From Augochlora pura (Eukaryota; Arthropoda; Insecta; Hymenoptera; Halictidae): 64,000 nt of DNA. Where the stretch lies: assembly GCF_028453695.1 (NCBI RefSeq), contig NC_135781.1, positions 13,949,640 through 14,013,639 on the forward strand, read 5' to 3'. The position numbers and the translations under genes are program-made. Under the pieces are notes generated by a model. It did no database searches. It saw only the letters and a list, made by a program, of their open reading frames with translations, and had not been told where the DNA came from. Positions 58,013 through 64,000 of the stretch are shown in pieces; position 1 is the stretch's first letter, and the number at the start of each line of letters is the position of its first letter.

Positions 58013-58517
58013 CATCAGTGCTAAGCTACTTGGAACCTCGAATCCGTGCGGTTCCGTGCAAGATTTAATAACTATTCCATGTTAAACCTAATTTCAGATA
58101 GTATTTATAACAGCCTCGCTCTACCCGAACTAATTTCGATAACACGAACGAACGCAAAAGAACGATCAATTTTAACAGCAATCTGTTGTTTAGTCGACAG
58201 AGACTCGCTAGAAAGTGCGCGAGCAAATTATTTAATTTGCAACGTAAAACGCCGACTCAACTGCAGCCGCGTGCGAGCGCAGCTATTCTTCGGCAAACTT
58301 TCCCACAATCCCGAACAGTATCGGTTCGATTTTACAAGAGGGGTGAAGGTGGCGGAGGGCGAGCGCAGCGGAACGTTCGACAGCCGTGTGACAATTAATT
58401 TGCCGCAGGCCGCCATTAGAGGCGCGCAAATAGCTTTCTGTCGCGATACGCTCGCGTAGAGTGCGTTCGTGCAAATTGCACGCGTAACAGCGGCTAATGA
58501 TTTGCGGTGGGTCGATC

Positions 58518-58550
58518 GCCGGGCCGTGCCGGGCCGCGCCGGGCCGTGCC
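58518..58550. repeat. 10-bp GCCGGGCCGY tandem repeat
   Basis: 3.3 units of a 10-base GC-rich repeat, alternating C and T at the last position. Confidence 0.85.
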
Positions 58551-58643
58551 CGCTGACGTCACCGTAAAAATGCCAGCAGAAACTGTAAATTGCGATCAAT
58601 CATCGTCAATAATTTCTACACGTTAATCATTCGTCGCTTCAAA

Positions 58644-58662
58644 GCGGCGGCGGCGGCGGCGG
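58644..58662. repeat. (GGC)n short microsatellite
   Basis: Six GGC units in CpG-rich DNA. Confidence 0.85.
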
Positions 58663-61571
58663 GCCCGTATCCGGGGCGAGAGAAAGAGAGAAGGTGCTCG
58701 TAACGTCCGCGGGTGCTCAAAAACCGTGTAAACGTTAACGTGATTTTAATACCGTGCCGGCTGCAACACGCCGATATCAAGCTTCTGCTAGCAACAGGGG
58801 ATTCGCGGGGAATTTCGAGGTTCGTTTCACATCCAGGTTACAGGCGCGGCGCGAAAACCGAAATTTAATTACGAGATGGCATCGCGGATGGAATGAAAAA
58901 ATGCCAGTCCTCCGCGAATCGCGTTAATAAATTGATAGCTCGTTCTTTGAACGCGAAGATTATCCTTCGACGTTTTCACCGCCGCCGCATCTAAATTAAT
59001 TACTGCCCCGAAAACCTTAAATGGCCCCACAGATTCGGGACACGAGTTTACGTGCTCGTAATCATACGCCCAAGAATTTGATTACTTTCGCACCTGCGAA
59101 CTCGCTGGAAGTTCCGCGAGATCACGCTCGACGTTGCGTCATCAAAGACTGACAACCGTGTCCGTTGCATTCGCTCGGAAATCAAATACGGAAATATTGA
59201 ATTCACATCTTACCGCATTACACGAACGAACTTTTATCGAGTTCGTTATCAAGGATCATCCGGTAGAGTTAAAGTTTACTGATACGTAATCGAAGCGACG
59301 AATTAACAACCCTTTTTACGTGCACTTCGAAAGCCATGGAGTTTCCAATAATAATGCCACGTTAATCCACGTTTTTACGGCAGAAAGGTACGCCGGAGCA
59401 CGGCCGTGCATTTTAGTTGAAAGATCGAACCGGCAGGGAGCATGATTAGACGAGCGCGAGTACGCATGATTTCGCAATGGATAAAAAGAGCGGCATTGAA
59501 CGAAGGCACGTTCGATGGGCCGTGCAATGATCTTGGTAATCAAGTAACTGGATTTCCGACGAGGCTTCTCTCTGACAACCTGCGCGGCGATAGTAATGAC
59601 GCCGGGTATCAACGATGAAAGGGTACGGACACGTAGAAAGCTGCGCGGCCATCGACGTGACAAAGCGTGATTTGCGTGCGCGCAACGAGAGGACAGCGAT
59701 AAATGGGTTTCTGGTACGACAAGTATTACAACGTTTACACGAATCACGGTTGAGGGATCGAGAGTGTGCTTGTCGTAGTAAACGTGTAGGCGCCGCGGGG
59801 ATAGGTGGGGAGAGAGGCGACCACGACCGCCGGTCTCAATTGATAGTCGGCAGAGGATAGGCCGATCGCTTACCGTCACTACATGTAAATCACGGAATCG
59901 CGTTGCGAATTCGGCTACGTGGCCACGAACGTATATCTCGATGATTTGTCCATCGGCTGTTTATCATCGGCAATCCAGCTGTACGTCACGGACGGTTAAC
60001 GTGACAGCGAAACTTGACAAAATCCCGCGGCCGTGCCGGCGATATCGTCGCAGAGGTAAACCCTTGTTCATGAAACGGGTCGTCGGCGGGGGGAGAACGA
60101 TTTTTTATGGGATTTCGTTGGACATCCCCTTTCCCCGCCACCGACAGAATCCCTGCAGGTCACGGTTTTACTCTTTTATTTCGTCGACGCGGTTACACTG
60201 GGAATTTTGCGGTGCTCGCTCGACCAGACAGTGATTCTTCCCGCGATCCGCTCACCGATTATGCGGATTTTTTCGATGGCCAAAGAGGGCTCAATCGTAG
60301 TGCGGCTAACCGAGATTATCCGTCGAGTTAACGTCTCTCTACCACTTCTGACTAAGCTCAAATATTTGGACCCATTACGCAGCCCCGAGGAAGAGCTTTT
60401 AGTTCTTTCCTCGTTTTCTGGTCAGCATAAAAGTACTTATGTTTTTATGTCCACGCTTTTGAAATTCACGCTTCCAAGGGCGCAGAACAATTTCACAAAT
60501 AAGGACAGATGTCATTGATTTTTACGAAAAACATAAATATTCTTTTTACATAAATTTTAATTTTATTATAATAGAAAACCGGTGTCGGAAATGACTGGCC
60601 CATTTTAAACAATAATGTCTTACACCTGTTCTATTATTAATTTCAGGTCGTAAGCATAATTTATTAAGTATGATACAGCTATATGATTATAATAAGTATT
60701 TATTTAACTTTTATTTCATAAACTAAACTAAAGACATAAAAATTTCGTCTAGAATGACGTTTCACTGGTTTCCTAAAATATTTACGTTAATATTAATATT
60801 ATTTTAATATTATTCAATAAAATCAACGTAATATTGTTAAAACTATATTGAGTTTGACTTTATTTGACTATTGTTTATTTATTACCCTTTTCTATGTTCA
60901 GGAAAGGTCTAACACACTGGACTTCCGAAAAATTTCGACCTTGAACGACCTTGGAGCATGCTGCTAGCTCGACTCGATCCTGGTATCTAAGTGTGTCTCG
61001 AAAGCAAAGGATAACAAAGTTTTACAGAAGAATACATGTATTTACGTCACAATACAATGTAAAGAATGGTTTCTAACGAAGCTTTTGGAAGACAGATATT
61101 TTCACAATCCCGGTAAGGTAATGCGAACAATCAAGAAGAGGACAGTTCGAAGAAATATTAACAATGAATGATAAAATGAAAGTATTTACTTCCAAGATCA
61201 CAAGATACGGTTGCCATGAAATATCAGCTTGAAATTCATTCTGTTTCTAATTGAATCCGGCAGAAGTGGTGGCAAGAGTCGAAACTAGACCAATCGAGTT
61301 TATAGATGCGTTTGCAATAAAGGCGGTTGATTTGTGACGTGAGAGGTGCGCGGCACGATGCGGTTAGATCTAAGGGATCACAGAACAAGACGGCACCGTG
61401 TCTAATGAGAGAACTGAGTAGATGCAATAAATGTTGCAACAGGAGTGCACTGCTCCTCGTGGGCTGAACTGATTGGGGGATAGTTCAAAGAGCCTGGTGT
61501 CCGAAAGCGTTTCCACCTATATAACAGCGTGACAGCCAGGCGATGGTTTATCCGCGTATTTATAGACCAGG

Positions 61572-61617
<46 letters not shown>

Positions 61618-61642
61618 AAGAGAGAGAAGAGAGAAAGAGAGA
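61572..61642. repeat. (GA)n microsatellite
   Basis: About 70 bases of GA repeats with AAAG interruptions; the frame across it is poly-Arg/Glu and not a gene. Confidence 0.93.
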
Positions 61643-64000
61643 GGCAGCTACCGAACTTGCGATCGTCGACGAATAAAGTATCCTCTAAGTAAACGCGAAG
61701 AGTTCACCCTTATTTATGACCGGCTTACTTGCATTTGTTGCTCGGACTGCATTCTCTTCGAGTGCGAAATAATCTATAAAAAGGACGATCGTTTTCGAGA
61801 AAGTAATGTTTTTACTACAATATTCAGAAGAACCAGTTCTAATTTCAATTAATATGAGATTGAAGACCTGTCGCTAAAAATGTATCTAGAAATTAAAATT
61901 CTTAAGAAAAGAAATCATGTTTTTATATAACTTCTATTTCTTGCAGAGCATCCACAGTGTACCGATGACTGGAGGTAATTTCATAGCATCAAAGTATTGA
62001 GAAGACGTAGCTAATATATCAATAACATTTTTAACATCGTGTAGTCCTATATACGTCTGTTTCTCTGGGGTTAATGCCACCGCAGTCTAATTTGGTAAAA
62101 CAACTCGAACGTTTAAGCAACCGTGTCGATTCTAAAAGTAGAATCATCGTTTATCTTCATTACGTTACGCGAATAGGTCCAAACGGCTAACGTAGTATTA
62201 GGTGTTCGTGACAAATAGTTCGTTGCTTTCGGTGCTTCGGTAGTTCCCGAGAAGATGCAAACTTAGAAACAATCGCGTCTACTCTTGAGACTACAACTCG
62301 CACAGGTCTACTTTCCTCGCGAAGATGCAACGAAAGCAATTTCTACGTTAGATACACTCGAGAACGTCCCGACCATAATTGCATCGCGACGGAATTAAGT
62401 AAACGAGAAAATTGAACGTTCGCTCGAGCCGTGGCTGGCGCGAGTTAGCCACGGTGACCGGTTTTTCTATCGATCCGTCGCGTTAGGACCTAACAATATC
62501 CGTGAATATTAATGAGCGGAGGATCCGGCGGTATCTTACAATTCTATCGATGTTCAATTTCACGCCTTAACAAGCTCATTCAGATAAATTGTCAGCGGAA
62601 TGACGATAACGTCAACGTCGCGGATGATCACAATGCAGCGGGCGCGATAACGCGCTTCGTGCCCCGGGATATAGAGACAAGCGTAGAGTACGGTTTTATT
62701 ATTGCAAACCAGAGGCGCGGGCCGCGTTTTATTAAAGAATATGACACCGGAAATTTATGTGCCGTTCTCGGAGGTGGTATCGCATATATCATCCGGACGG
62801 CGCGCGTTACGGATTTAAGAGCTCGAAAGTGTTCGTAACCGGAGCTGATTCTAACGTTTCCACGGGCTTATCTGCGGAAACGGTTTATCGAGCCCTTGTT
62901 GATTCGCCCCGGATGATCGGCAAGCCGCTGGAACGATCGAAATTGAAAGATCATTGGATAACATTCGCTTTGAATGCAACGCCAAGTAGTTACGGACGAG
63001 AATTTCGCGAGCGAGCGGTTTTACTTGAAGAAACAAATCGAAAACGTGAACTAAGATGCTCTCCTGCGAAGTTTGGTTTCCCAGATAATCAACTTCGAAT
63101 GTTTGTTCAAAGGAACGATTTTGCAGCCAGTGGTATTGGCAAGCGATGATCAGACATGCTAGTCTACTTCGACAGGAGGATCTTGATAGAATAGGCTTTT
63201 GGAAATCGATTTAGTATAAAAGAAATTCGTTTTTTACTGCGTCTGTCGAACATTAAGAAATGAAGAGGGAGTTGAAATTTGCTGGACAATATACTAAACT
63301 ATTTGAACATTACGTATATGTATAATATTATTAATATATTAATACACAGTATTCATCTGTCTACGTATAACATAGATATAAATATGTACTGCATTTAACT
63401 GTTTACTTATACCATAAACATGATCATAAAAATATACGTCAAATATATGATAGACTTAGTAACACTCATGTATATGAAGAAAAAAAATTGACCTTCATAT
63501 CTCTGGAACGGCTCTACCTATAAAAAATAAGTATACTATGTACTATGCATTTTTCAATCACGCAACTTTTGTACTATAAATACAAAATATTTGTTGCCCG
63601 ATGCATATTTTAGAATTTGCAGGAGGTGCACAAATTGCATGGACCACCTTGTTTGTAACTTCAGCTAAGATATAGGTAATCTTATCCATTTGCCATACCA
63701 GCAAAACCAAAACAGTGTTAAGAGTTTACAATGACTAGGCATTAGTGCAATATTGCAATACTTGGAAGACTAAACAAATTTGAAAATTGAAAAGTATTGT
63801 GTGTGATGTTACTATTGAATCTGAGAGAGACAAGGATTTCGAAAGTAAACAATTGTAGTAGTCACACCTTTGCACGTTCCAATACTAATTAATTAATATT
63901 AAAAGTATTGCAAAATAAAAATACTAAAAGTATTGTAAGAGGTAAGAAGAACGGTGCAAACTCGTACATATCTAGCACACGGCATTTTGAGCTAGCGCGC
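61643..64000. other. Non-coding stretch, no gene seen
   Basis: Mixed DNA: CpG-rich at 62,400-63,050, AT-rich from 63,200. Two overlapping plus-strand frames (108 and 130 codons, 62512-63149) have no recognised domain. Near 63,490-63,620 the text TTGACCTTCATATCTCTGGA has the feel of a dispersed repeat, but no second copy lies in the window. Confidence 0.45.

Larger units (their letters stand above)
58013..61571. other. CpG-rich, then AT-rich non-coding stretch
   Basis: CpG-rich complex DNA to about 60,330 with overlapping frames on both strands (up to 187 codons at 59316-59879 minus) and no recognised domain. AT-rich from 60,490 to 60,900. No repeat ends were seen apart from the GC microsatellites listed separately. 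Confidence 0.45.

Noticed and set aside
59316..59879. Open frame of 187 codons, minus strand
   Set aside because: CpG-rich block with frames on both strands, no motif or homologue that I can name.
61930..61980. Acceptor (TTTCTTGCAG at 61948) and donor-like GAG/GTAATT flanking about 26 bases
   Set aside because: Micro-exons this short need transcript evidence; the sequence alone is not enough.
1..64000. tRNA, rRNA, CRISPR arrays, bacterial operons, prophage or plasmid features
   Set aside because: No cloverleaf with a GTTCRANNC box, no rRNA-like conserved block, no regularly spaced direct repeats with unique spacers, and no dense coding on either strand.

Overview
The window reads as non-coding nuclear DNA of an insect, most likely a hymenopteran such as a bee. 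This assignment is an inference from three traits: long AT-rich stretches alternating with CpG-rich blocks, very frequent GA/CT microsatellites, and many short TTAA-flanked DNA-transposon derivatives. No intact protein-coding gene, rRNA, tRNA, CRISPR array or bacterial-type operon can be supported. The longest open frames (about 190-220 codons) are low-complexity or lie in GC-rich DNA where stop codons are rare, and none resembles a known protein. The DNA could be intergenic or the inside of very long introns.

What can be read clearly is mobile-element debris. At least ten families of short non-autonomous elements begin and end with TTAA and carry terminal inverted repeats, the pattern of piggyBac-type MITEs. 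They lie at 3025-3222, 7823-8000, 10294-10545, 14883-15100, 15729-16540, 22013-22500, 29309-29531, 30799-31321, 34581-34791, 35050-35392, 39859-40721, 41885-42151, 46301-46493, 51871-52617, 53063-53575, 55646-56186 and 57025-57197. Several are nested or joined through a single shared TTAA, so relative insertion order can be read. A second type (22788-23006, relatives at 31687 and 52620-52763) has TA flanks and CAGTAAAT ends, as in Tc1/mariner-pogo derivatives.

Coding remnants of transposons are also present: an internally deleted non-LTR retrotransposon (endonuclease piece plus 3' tail, minus strand, 37871-38240), the N-terminal part of a Tc1/mariner-type transposase broken by three stops (minus strand, 38483-38755), and a decayed gag-like zinc-knuckle segment (42928-43170). 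Near the last is an open frame with three 11-residue repeats (42394-42846). LTR-retroelement-like non-coding pieces may lie at 43205-43840 and 57361-58012.

Layout: about 1-3 kb, 5-10 kb, 11.2-14.7 kb, 17.5-21.9 kb, 23-29.2 kb, 32-34.2 kb, 35.4-36.5 kb, 39-39.8 kb, 44.4-47.2 kb, 49.8-50.3 kb, 53.6-55.3 kb and 58-60.4 kb are GC/CpG-richer, largely unique-looking DNA with microsatellites. The MITEs lie mostly in the AT-rich valleys between these blocks. The GC-richer blocks could hold regulatory DNA of a neighbouring gene, but this cannot be shown from one sequence.
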